From Liolophura sinensis (lineage: Eukaryota; Mollusca; Polyplacophora; Chitonida; Chitonidae): a stretch of DNA of 64,000 nucleotides. The stretch covers positions 1 through 64,000 of the forward strand of contig NW_027018141.1 in assembly GCF_032854445.1 (NCBI RefSeq), in the 5' to 3' direction. A program made the position numbers and the translations under genes. Position 1 is the stretch's first letter; the number at the start of each line of letters is the position of its first letter. Below are positions 35,818-47,923 of the stretch, in pieces. The notes under the pieces are model-generated. The model had not been told where the DNA came from. It worked only from the letters and a program-made list of their open reading frames with translations, and made no database searches.

Positions 35818-38022
35818 GTGCCCTTCGGTAGCCCAGACGACGTCAAATCTTTGGGCCAAGCCCATTTAACTCACCCAGCAAATGTCTTACTTCTAAGTCG
35901 AAGACAAACTCAATGTCTTTATCTACATGTAGAAAAAACCACACCATTTGTATATAAAAAAAACACAAGGTACTTGATACAATCCGCTGTAAAAAGTACA
36001 ATTGAACACTGACCCACATCAATAAGGTGCCAAAGGATGCGCAATTGGGCCAGGCATCTCCAGCTGTTGAAAAATTGCAAATTTCCTTGGTTTCCATGGA
36101 GTAAGAGCCGTTGCTGGGCACGTGATCTTGACATCATTGATTATTCATTTGTGGCTACAGCCAAAAGTATTGGTCGGAGAGCAACGCGGTTTGCACCATT
36201 CGATTTCTCGTCACAAAATACGTCGGATTAGCCTTTTACCAGCAGCATTGGAAAAGTTTTTCTACTTTTGTGTTTTTGCCTGGTCTTTTTGCTAATTGAA
36301 ATCGGCTACATTAACTATGTACGATCGCGACTGGTCATTACTATATTCAACTTTTCATTATAAGTTATGTGCCCTTCGGTAGCCCAGACGACGTCAAATC
36401 TTTGGGCCAAGCCCATTTAACTCACCCAGCAAATGTCTTACTTCTAAGTCGAAGACAAACTCAATGTCTTTATCTACATGTAGAAAAACCACACCATTTG
36501 TATATAAAAAAAACAAAAGGTACTTGATACAATCCGCTGTGAAAAGTACATTTGAACACTGACCCACATCAATAAGGTGCCAAAGGATGCGCAATTGGGC
36601 AAGGCATCTCCAGCTGTTGAAAAATTGCAAATTTTCCTTGGTTTCCATGGGGTAAGAGCCGTTGCTGGGCACGTGATCTTGACATCATTGATTATTCATT
36701 TGTGGCTACAGCCAAAAGTATTGGTCGGAGAGCAACGCGGTTTGCACCATTCGATTTCTCGTCACAAAATACGTCGGATTAGCCTCTTACCAGCAGCATT
36801 GGAACAGTTTTTCCACTTTTGGATTTTTGCCTGGTCTTTTGCTAAATGAAATCGGCTACATTAACTATGTACAATCGCGACTGGTCATTACTATATTCAG
36901 CATTTCATTATAAGTTATGTGCCCTTCGGTAGCCCAGACGACGTCAAATCTTTGGGCCAAGCCCATTTAACTCACCCAGCAAATGTCTTACTTCTAAGTC
37001 GAAGACAAACTCAATGTCTTTATCTACATGTAGAAAAAACCACACCATTTGTATATAAAAAAAACACAAGGTACTTGATACAATCCGCTGTGAAAAGTAC
37101 AATTGAACACTGACCCACATCAATAAGGTGCCAAAGGATGCGCAATTGGGCCAGGCATCTCCACCTGTTGAAAAAATTGCAAATTTCCTTGGTTTCCATG
37201 GAGTAAGAGCCGTTGCTGGGCACGTAATCTTGACATCATTGATTATTCATTTGTGGCTACAGCCAAAAGTATTGGTCGGAGAGCAACGCGGTTTGCACCA
37301 TTCGATTTTCTCGTCACAAAATACGTCCGGATTAGCCTCTTACCAGCAGCATTGGAACAGTTTTCCCACTTCTGGATTTTTGCCTGGTCTTTTTGCGAAT
37401 TGAAATCGGGTACATTAACTATGTACAAACGCGACTGGTCATTACTATATTCAACTTTTTATTATAAGTTATGTGCCCTTCGGTAGCCCAGACGACGTCA
37501 AATCTTTGGGCCAAGCCCATTTAACTCACCCAGCAAATGTCTTACTTCTAAGTCGAAGACAAACTCAATGTCTTTATCTACATGTAGAAAAAACCACACC
37601 ATTTGTATATAAAAAAACAAAAGGTACTTGATACAATCCGCTGTAAAAAGTACAATTGAACACTGACCCACATCAATAAGGTGCCAAAGGATGCGCAATT
37701 GGGCCAGGCATCTCCAGCTGTTGAAAAATTGCAAATTTCCTTGGTTTCCCATGGAGTAAGAGCCGTTGCTGGGCACGTGATCTTGACATCATTGATTATT
37801 CATTTGTGGCTACAGCCAAATGTATTGGTCGGAGAGCAACGCGGTTTGCACCATTCGATTTCTCGTCACAAAATACGTCGGATTAGCCTCTTACCAGCAG
37901 CATTGGAACAGTTTTTCTACTTTTGGATTTTTGCTGGTCTTTTTGCGAATTGAAATCGGCTACATTAACTATGTACAATCGCGACTGGTCATTACTATAT
38001 TCAGCATTTCATTATAAGTTAT
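35818..38022. repeat. 4-mer (E1/F fusion) G Hs Is
   Basis: Unit starts are 35818, 36369, 36919 and 37473. The first is a fusion: E1 head (CACAAGG, GTAAAAAG, TTTCCTTGG) and F tail (CCTTTTACC, GGAAAAG, GTACGATCG). The shared GTACGATCG, CACGTAATC and TCAGCAT-tailed I make this a tandem copy of 33637-35817. From about 36.6 kb on, single-base indels become frequent. Confidence 0.85.
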
Positions 38023-41000
38023 GTGCCCTTCGGTAGCCCAGACGACGTCAAATCTTTGGGCCAAGCCCATTAAACTCACCCAGCAAATGTCTTACTTCTA
38101 AGTCGAAGACAAACTCAATGTCTTTATCTACATGTAGAAAAACCACACCATTTGTATATAAAAAAAACACAAGGTACTTGATACAATCCGCTGTAAAAAG
38201 TACAATTGAACACTGACCCACATCAATAAGGTGCCAAAGGATGCGCAATTGGGCCAGGCATCTCCAGCTGTTGAAAAATTGCAAATTTCCTTGGTTTCCA
38301 TGGAGTAAGAGCCGTTGCTGGGCACGTGATCTTGACATCATTGATTATTCATTTGTGGCTACAGCCAAAAGTATTGGTCGGAGAGCAACGCGGTTTGCAC
38401 CATTCGATTTTCTCGTCACAAAATACGTCGGATTAGCCTCTTACCAGCAGCATTGGAAAAGTTTTCTACTTTTGTGTTTTTGCCTGGTCTTTTTGCTAAT
38501 TGAAATCGGCTACATTAACTATGTACAATCGCGACTGGTCATTACTATATTCAACTTTTCATTATAAGTTATGTGCCCTTCGGTAGCCCAGACGACGTCA
38601 AATCTTTGGGCCAAGCCCATTTAACTCACCCAGCAAATGTCTTACTTCTAAGTCGAAGACAAACTCAATGTCTTTATCTACATGTAGAAAAACCACACCA
38701 TTTGTATATAAAAAAAAACAAAAGGTACTTGATACAATCCGCTGTGGAAAAGTACAATTGAACACTGACCCACATCAATAAGGTGCCAAAGGATGCGCAA
38801 TTGGGCAAGGCATCTCCAGCTGTTGAAAAAATTGCAAATTTCTATGGTTCCATGGAGTAAGAGCGTTGCTGGGCACGTGATCTTGACATCATTGGATTAT
38901 TCATTTGTGGCTACAGCCAAAAGTATTGGTCGGAGGAGGCAACGCGGTTTGCACCATTCGATTTCTCGTCACAAAATACGTCGGATTAGCCTTTTACCAG
39001 CAGCATTGGAAAAGTTTTTCTACTTTTGTGTTTTTGCATGGTCTTTTTGCTAATTGAAATCGGCTACATTAACTATGTACAATCGCGACTGGTCATTACT
39101 ATATTCAACTTTTCATTATAAGTTATGTGCCCTTCGGTAGCCCAGACGACGTCAAATCTTGGGCAAGCCCATTTAACTCACCCAGCAAATGTCTTACTTC
39201 TAAGTCGAAGACAAACTCAATGTCTTTATCTACATGTAGAAAAACCACACCATTTGTATATAAAAAAAAACAAAAGGTACTTGATACAATCCGCTGTGAA
39301 AAGTACATTTGAACACTGACCCACATCAATAAGGTGCCAAAGGATGCGCAATTGGGCAAGGCATCTCCAGCTGTTGAAAAATTGCAAATTTCCTTGGTTT
39401 CCATGGGGTAAGAGCCGTTGCTGGGCACGTGATCTTGACATCATTGATTATTCATTTGTGGCTACAGCCAAAAGTATTGTCGGAGAGCAACGCGGTTTGC
39501 ACCATTCGATTTCTCGTCACAAAATACGTCGGATTAGCCTCTTACCAGCAGCATTGGAACAGTTTTTCCACTTTTGGATTTTTGCCTGGTCTTTTTGCTA
39601 ATGAAATCGGCTACATTAACTATGTACAATCGCGACTGGTCATTACTATATTCAGCATTTCATTATAAGTTATGTGCCCTTCGGTAGCCCAGACGGACGT
39701 CAAATCTTTGGGCCAAGCCCATTTAACTCACCCAGCAAATGTCTACTTCTAAGTCGAAGACAAACTCAATGTCTTTATCTACATGTAGAAAAACCACACC
39801 ATTTGTATATAAAAAAAAACACAAGGTACTTGATACAATCCGCTGTGAAAAGTACAATTGAACACTGACCCACATCAATAAGGTGCCAAAGGATGCGCAA
39901 TTGGGCCAGGCATCTCCAGCTGTTGAAAAATTGCAAATTTCCTTGGTTTCCATGGAGTAAGAGCCGTTGCTGGGCACGTAATCTTGACATCATTGATTAT
40001 TCATTTGTGGCTACAGCCAAAAGTATTGGTCGGAGAGCAACGCGGTTTGCACCATTCGATTTCTCGTCACAAAATACGTCGGATTAGCCTCTTACCAGCA
40101 GCATTGGAACAGTTTCCCACTTCTGGGATTTTTGCCTGGTCTTTTTGCGAATTGAAATCGGGTACATTAACTATGTACAAACGCGACTGGTCATTACTAT
40201 ATTCAACTTTTTATTATAAGTTATGTGCCCTTCGGTAGCCCAGACGACGTCAAATCTTTGGGCCAAGCCATTTAACTCACCCAGCAAATGTCTTACTTCT
40301 AAGTCGAAGACAAACTCAATGTCTTTATCTACATGTAGAAAAACCACACCATTTGTATATAAAAAAACAAAAGGTACTTGATACAATCCGCTGTAAAAAG
40401 TACAATTGAACACTGCCCCACATCAATAAGGTGCCAAAGGATGCGCAATTGGGCCAGGCATCTCCAGCTGTTGAAAAATTGCAAATTTCCTTGGTTTCCA
40501 TGGAGTAAGAGCCGTTGCTGGGCACGTGATCTTGACATCATTGATTATTCATTTGTGGCTACAGCCAAATGTATTGGTCGGAGAGCAACGCGGTTTGCAC
40601 CATTCGATTTCTCGTCACAAAATACGTCGGATTAGCCTCTTACCAGCAGCATTGAACAGTTTTTCTACTTTTGGATTTTTGCCTGGTCTTTTTGCGAATT
40701 GAAATCGGCTACATTAACTATGTACAATCGCGACTGGTCTTTTACTATATTCAACTTTTCATTATAAGTTATGTGCCCTTCGGTAGCCCAGACGACGTCA
40801 AATCTTTGGGCCAAGCCCATTTAACTCACCCAGCAAATGTCTTACTTCTAGTCGAAGACAAACTCAATGTCTTTATCTACATGTAGAAAAGCCACACCAT
40901 TTGTATATAAAAAAACAAAAGGTACTTGATACAGCCCCTGCTGTAAAAAGTACAATTGAACACTGACCCACATCAATAAGGTGCCAAAGGATGCGCAATT

Positions 41001-41322
41001 GGGCCAGGCATCTCCAGCTGTTGAAAAATTGCAAATTTCCTTGGTTTCCATGGAGTAAGAGCCGTTGCTGGGCACGTGATCTTGACATCATTGATTATTC
41101 ATTTGTGGCTACAGCCAAAAGTATTGGTCGGAGAGCAACGCGGTTTGCACCATTCGAATTCTCGTCACAAAATACGTCGGATTAGCCTCTTACCAGCAGC
41201 ATTGGAAAAGTTTTTCTACTTTTGTGTTTTTGCCTGGTCTTTTTGCTAATTGAAATCGGCTACATTAACTATGTACAATCGCGACTGGTCATTACTATAT
41301 TCAACTTTTCATTATAAGTTAT
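38023..41322. repeat. 6-mer E1 F G Hs I J
   Basis: Unit starts are 38023 (E1), 38573 (F), 39127 (G), 39674 (Hs), 40225 (I) and 40773 (J). Hs again carries CACGTAATC, tying this copy to the two before it, but I has the normal CAACTTT tail and J is present. The F, G and Hs units carry many one-base indels (examples: GTGGAAAAG, GGTTCCATGG, ATTGGATT, GACGGACG). J has a private GAATTC at about 41156 and CAGCCCCTGCTG. Confidence 0.82.
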
Positions 41323-42423
41323 GTGCCCTTCGGTAGCCCAGACGACGTCAAATCTTTGGGCCAAGCCCATTTAACTCACCCAGCAAATGTCTTACTTCTA
41401 AGTCGAAGACAAACTCAATGTCTTTATCTACATGTAGAAAAAACCACACCATTTGTATATAAAAAAAACAAAAGGTACTTGATACAATCCGCTGTGAAAA
41501 GTACAATTGAACACTGACCCACATCAATAAGGTGCCAAAGGATGCGCAATTGGGCAAGGCATCTCCAGCTGTTGAAAAATTGCAAATTTCCTTGGTTTCC
41601 ATGGAGTAAGAGCCGTTGCTGGGCACGTGATCTTGACATCATTGATTATTCATTTGTGGCTACAGCCAAAAGTATTGGTCGGAGAGCAACGCGGTTTGCA
41701 CCATTCGATTTCTCGTCACAAAATACGTCGGATTAGCCTTTTACCAGCAGCATTGGAAAAGTTTTTCTACTTTTGTGTTTTTGCCTGGTCTTTTTGCTAA
41801 TTGAAATCGGCTACATTAACTATGTACAATCGCGACTGGTCATTACTATATTCAACTTTTCATTATAAGTTATGTGCCCTTCGGTAGCCCAGACGACGTC
41901 AAATCTTTGGGCCAAGCCCATTTAACTCACCCAGCAAATGTCTTACTTCTAAGTCGAAGACAAACTCAATGTCTTTATCTACATGTAGAAAAACCACACC
42001 ATTTGTATATAAAAAAAACAAAGGTACTTGATACAATCCGCTGTGAAAAGTACATTTGAACACTGACCCCACATCAATAAGGTGCCAAAGGATGCGCAAT
42101 TGGGCAAGGCATCTTCAGCTGTTGAAAAATTGCAAATTTCCTTGGTTTCCATGGGGTAAGAGCCGTTGCTGGGCACGTGATCTTGACATCATTGATTATT
42201 CATTTGTGGCTACAGCCAAAAGTATTGGTCGGAGAGCAACGCGGTTTGCACCATTCGATTTCTCGTCACAAAATACGTCGGATTAGCCTCTTACCAGCAG
42301 CATTGGAACAGTTTTTCCACTTTTGGATTTTTGCCTGGTCTTTTTGCTAAATGAAATCGGCTACATTAACTATGTACAATCGCGACTGGTCATTACTATA
42401 TTCAGCATTTCATTATAAGTTAT
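41323..42423. repeat. F-like and G monomers
   Basis: The unit at 41323 has GGGCAAGG and CCTTTTACC, as in F, but TTTCCTTGG in place of TTCTATGG. The unit at 41874 is G with one A fewer in the A-rich head and CATCTTCAG for CATCTCCAG. Confidence 0.8.
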
Positions 42424-45176
42424 GTGCCCTTCGGTAGCCCCAGACGACGTCAAATCTTTGGGCCAAGCCCATTTAACTCACCCAGCAAATGTCTTACTTC
42501 TAAGTCGAAGACAAACTCAATGTCTTTATCTACATGTAGAAAAACCACACCATTTGTATATAAAAAAAACACAAGGTACTTGATACAATCCGCTGTGAAA
42601 AGTACAATTGAACACTGACCCACCCCACATCAATAAGGTGCCAAAGGATGCGCAATTGGGCCAGCATCTCCAGCTGTTGAAAAATTGCAAATTTCCTTGG
42701 TTTCCATGGAGTAAGAGCCGTTGCTGGGCACGTGATCTTGACATCATTGATTATTCATTTGTGGCTACAGCCAAAAGTATTGGTCGGAGAGCAACGCGGT
42801 TTGCACCATTCGATTTCTCGTCACAAAATACGTCGGATTAGCCTTTTACCAGCAGCATTGGAAAAGTTTTTCTACTTTTGTGTTTTTGCCTGGTCTTTTT
42901 GCTAATTGAAATCGGCTACATTAACTATGTACAATCGCGACTGGTCATTACTATATTCAACTTTTCATTATAAGTTATGTGCCCTTCGGTAGCCCAGACG
43001 ACGTCAAATCTTTGGGCCAAGCCCATTTAACTCACCCAGCAAATGTCTTACTTCTAAGTCGAAGACAAACTCAATGTCTTTATCTACATGTAGAAAAACC
43101 ACACCATTTGTATATAAAAAAAACAAAAGGTACTTGATACAATCCGCTGTGAAAAGTACATTTGAACACTGACCCACATCAATAAGGTGCCAAAGGATGC
43201 GCAATTGGGCAAGGCATCTCCAGCTGTTGAAAAATTGCAAATTTCCTTGGTTTCCATGGGGTAAGAGCCGTTGCTGGGCACGTGATCTTGACATCATTGA
43301 TTATTCATTTGTGGCTACAGCCAAAAGTATTGGTCGGAGAGCAACGCGGTTTGCACCATTCGATTTCTCGTCACAAAATACGTCGGATTAGCCTCTTACC
43401 AGCAGCATTGGAACAGTTTTTCCACTTTTGGATTTTTGCCTGGTCTTTTTGCTAAATGAAATCGGCTACACTGTACTCTGTACAATCGCGACTGGTCATT
43501 ACTATATTCAGCATTTCATTATAAGTTATGTGCCCTTCGGTAGCCCAGACGACGTCAAATCTTTGGGCCAAGCCCCATTTAACTCACCCAGCAAATGTCT
43601 TACTTCTAAGTCGAAGACAAACTCAATGTCTTTATCTACATGTAGAAAAACCACACCATTTGTATATAAAAAAAACACAAGGTACTTGATACAATCCGCT
43701 GTGAAAAGTACAATTGAACACTGACCCACATCAATAAGGTGCCAAAGGATGCGCAATTGGGCCAGGCATCTCCAGCTGTTGAAAAATTGCAAATTTCTTG
43801 GTTTCCATGGAGTAAGAGCCGTTGCTGGGCACGTGATCTTGACATCATTGATTATTCATTTGTGGCTACAGCCAAAAGTATTGGTCGGAGAGCAACGCGG
43901 TTTGCACCATTCGATTTCTCGTCACAAAATACGTCGGATTAGCCTCTTACCAGCAGCATTGGAACAGTTTTCCCACTTTTGGATTTTTGCCTGGTCTTTT
44001 TGCGAATTGAAATCGGGTACATTAACTATGTACAAACGCGACTGGTCATTACTATATTCAACTTTTTATTATAAGTTATGTGCCCTTCGGTAGCCCAGAC
44101 GACGTCAAATCTTTGGGCCAAGCCCATTTAACTCACCCAGCAAATGTCTTACTTCTAAGTCGAAGACAAACTCAATGTCTTTATCTACATGTAGAAAAAC
44201 CACACCATTTGTATATAAAAAAACAAAAGGTACTTGATACAATCCGCTGTAAAAAGTACAATTGAACACTGACCCACATCAATAAGGTGCCAAAGGATGC
44301 GCAATTGGGCCAGGCATCTCCAGCTGTTGAAAAATTGCAAATTTCCTTGGTTTCCATGGAGTAAGAGCCGTTGCTGGGCACGTGATCTTGACATCATTGA
44401 TTATTCATTTGTGGCTACAGCCAAATGTATTGGTCGGAGAGCAACGCGGTTTGCACCATTCGATTTCTCGTCACAAAATACGTCGGATTAGCCTCTTACC
44501 AGCAGCATTGGAACAGTTTTTCTACTTTTGGATTTTTGCCTGGTCTTTTTGCGAATTGAAATCGGCTACATTAACTATGTACAATCGCGACTGGTCATTA
44601 CTATATTCAACTTTTCATTATAAGTTATGTGCCCTTCGGTAGCCCAGACGACGTCAAATCTTTGGGCCAAGCCCATTTAACTCACCCAGCAAATGTCTTA
44701 CTTCTAAGTCGAAGACAAACTCAATGTCTTTATCTACATGTAGAAAAGCCACACCATTTGTATATAAAAAAACAAAAGGTACTTGATACAGCCTGCTGTA
44801 AAAAGTACAATTGAACACTGACCCACATCAATAAGGTGCCAAAGGATGCGCAATTGGCCAGGCATCTCCAGCTGTTGAAAAATTGCAAATTTCCTTGGTT
44901 TCCATGGAGTAAGAGCCGTTGCTGGGCACGTGATCTTGACATCATTGATTATTCATTTGTGGCTACAGGCAAAAGTATTGGTCGGAGAGCAACGCGGTTT
45001 GCACCATTCGATTTCTCGTCACAAAATACGTCGGATTAGCCTCTTACCAGCAGCATTGGAAAAGTTTTTCTACTTTTGTGTTTTTGCCTGGTCTTTTTGC
45101 TAATTGAAATCGGCTACATTAACTATGTACAATCGCGACTGGTCATTACTATATTCAACTTTTCATTATAAGTTAT
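42424..45176. repeat. 5-mer (H/F fusion) G H I J
   Basis: Unit starts are 42424, 42979, 43530, 44080 and 44629. The first has an H head (CACAAGG with GTGAAAAG, following a G unit) and an F tail (CCTTTTACC, GGAAAAG, TTTCTAC). It also has a 5-base insertion giving GACCCACCCCACATC. The G unit has a clustered change near 43470-43481 (ACTGTACTCTG for ATTAACTATG). H, I and J are standard types with CACGTGATC, not the Hs variant. Confidence 0.82.
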
Positions 45177-47923
45177 GTGCCCTTCGGTAGCCCAGACGAC
45201 GTCAAATCTTTGGGCCAAGCCCATTTAACTCACCCAGCAAATGTCTTACTTCTAAGTCGAAGACAAACTCAATGTCTTTATCTACATGTAGAAAAACCAC
45301 ACCATTTGTATATAAAAAAAACAAAAGGTACTTGATACAATCCGCTGTGAAAAGTACAATTGGAACACTGACCCACATCAATAAGGTGCCAAAGGATGCG
45401 CAATTGGGCAAGGCATCTCCAGCTGTTGAAAAATTGCAAATTTCTATGGTTTCCATGGAGTAAGAGCCGTTGCTGGGCACGTGATCTTGACATCATTGAT
45501 TATTCATTTGTGGCTACAGCCAAAAGTATTGGTCGGAGAGCAACGCGTTTGCACCATTCGATTTCTCGTCACAAAATACGTCGGATTAGCCTTTTACCAG
45601 CAGCATTGGAAAAGTTTTTCTACTTTTGTGTTTTTGCCTGGTCTTTTTGCTAATTGAAATCGGCTACATTAACTATGTACAATCGCGACTGGTCATTACT
45701 ATATTCAACTTTTCATTATAAGTTATGTGCCCTTCGGTAGCCCAGACGACGTCAAATCTTTGGGCCAAGCCCATTTAACTCACCCAGCAAATGTCTTACT
45801 TCTAAGTCGAAGACAAACTCAATGTCTTTATCTACATGTAGAAAAACCACACCATTTGTATATAAAAAAAACAAAAGGTACTTGATACAATCCGCTGTGA
45901 AAAGTACATTTGAACACTGACCCACATCAATAAGGTGCCAAAGGATGCGCAATTGGGCAAGGCATCTCCAGCTGTTGAAAAATTGCAAATTTCCTTGGTT
46001 TCCATGGGGTAAGAGCCGTTGCTGGGCACGTGATCTTGACATCATTGATTATTCATTTGTGGCTACAGCCAAAAGTATTGGTCGGAGAGCAACGCGGTTT
46101 GCACCATTCGATTTCTCGTCACAAAATACGTCGGATTAGCCTCTTACCAGCAGCATTGGAACAGTTTTTCCACTTTTGGATTTTTGCCTGGTCTTTTTGC
46201 TAATGAAATCGGCTACATTAACTATGTACAATCGCGACTGGTCATTACTATATTCAGCATTTCATTATAAGTTATGTGCCCTTCGGTAGCCCAGACGACG
46301 TCAAATCTTTGGGCCAAGCCCATTTAACTCACCCAGCAAATGTCTTACTTCTAAGTCGAAGACAAACTCAATGTCTTTATCTACATGTAGAAAAACCACA
46401 CCATTTGTATATAAAAAAAACACAAGGTACTTGATACAATCCGCTGTGAAAAGTACAATTGAACACTGACCCACATCAATAAGGTGCCAAAGGATGCGCA
46501 ATTGGGCCAGGCATCTCCAGCTGTTGAAAAATTGCAAATTTCCTTGGTTTCCATGGAGTAAGAGCCGTTGCTGGGCACGTGATCTTGACATCATTGATTA
46601 TTCATTTGTGGCTACAGCCAAAAGTATTGGTCGGAGAGCAACGCGGTTTGCACCATTCGATTTCTCGTCACAAAATACGTCGGATTAGCCTCTTACCAGC
46701 AGCATTGGAACAGTTTTCCCACTTTTGGATTTTTGCCTGGTCTTTTTGCGAATTGAAATCGGGTACATGAACTATGTACAAACGCGACTGGTCATTACTA
46801 TATTCAACTTTTTATTATAAGTTATGTGCCCTTCGGTAGCCCAGACGACGTCAAATCTTTGGGCCAAGCCCATTTAACTCACCCAGCAAATGTCTTACTT
46901 CTAAGTCGAAGACAAACTCAATGTCTTTATCTACATGTAGAAAAACCACACCATTTGTATATAAAAAAACAAAAGGTACTTGATACAATCCGCTGTAAAA
47001 AGTACAATTGAACACTGACCCACATCAATAAGGTGCCAAAGGATGCGCAATTGGGCCAGGCATCTCCAGCTGTTGAAAAATTGCAAATTTCCTTGGTTTC
47101 CATGGAGTAAGAGCCGTTGCTGGGCACGTGATCTTGACATCATTGATTATTCATTTGTGGCTACAGCCAAATGTATTGGTCGGAGAGCAACGCGGTTTGC
47201 ACCATTCGATTTCTCGTCACAAAATACGTCGGATTAGCCTCTTACCAGCAGCATTGGAACAGTTTTTCTACTTTTGGATTTTTGCCTGGTCTTTTTGCGA
47301 ATTGAAATCGGCTACATTAACTATGTACAATCGCGACTGGTCATTACTATATTCAACTTTTCATTATAAGTTATGTGCCCTTCGGTAGCCCAGACGACGT
47401 CAAATCTTTGGGCCAAGCCCATTTAACTCACCCAGCAAATGTCTTACTTCTAAGTCGAAGACAAACTCAATGTCTTTATCTACATGTAGAAAAGCCACAC
47501 CATTTGTATATAAAAAAACAAAAGGTACTTGATACAGCCTGCTGTAAAAAGTACAATTGAACACTGACCCACATCAATAAGGTGCCAAAGGATGCGCAAT
47601 TGGGCCAGGCATCTCCAGCTGTTGAAAAATTGCAAATTTCCTTGGTTTCCATGGAGTAAGAGCCGTTGCTGGGCACGTGATCTTGACATCATTGATTATT
47701 CATTTGTGGCTACAGCCAAAAGTATTGGTCGGAGAGCAACGCGGTTTGCACCATTCGATTTCTCGTCACAAAATACGTCGGATTAGCGTCTTACCAGCAG
47801 CATTGGAACAGTTTTTCTACTTTTGGATTTTTGCCTGGTCTTTTTGCGAATTGAAATCGGCTACATTAACTATGCACAATCGCGACTGGTCATTACTATA
47901 TTCAACTTTTCATTATAAGTTAT
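45177..47923. repeat. 5-mer F G H I (J/I fusion)
   Basis: Unit starts are 45177, 45727, 46276, 46826 and 47375. The last unit has the J head (AAAAGCCAC, CAGCCTGCTG) and an I tail (GGAACAG, TTTCTAC, GCGAATT), plus a private TTAGCGTC that reappears in the unit at 48473. H has a private GGTACATGAAC. This is the last copy of the F G H I J cassette in the window. Confidence 0.85.

Noticed and set aside
41156-41161. Private GAATTC site in one J unit
   Set aside because: A single T-to-A change in an indel-rich patch. It has no wider meaning beyond being a possible marker.
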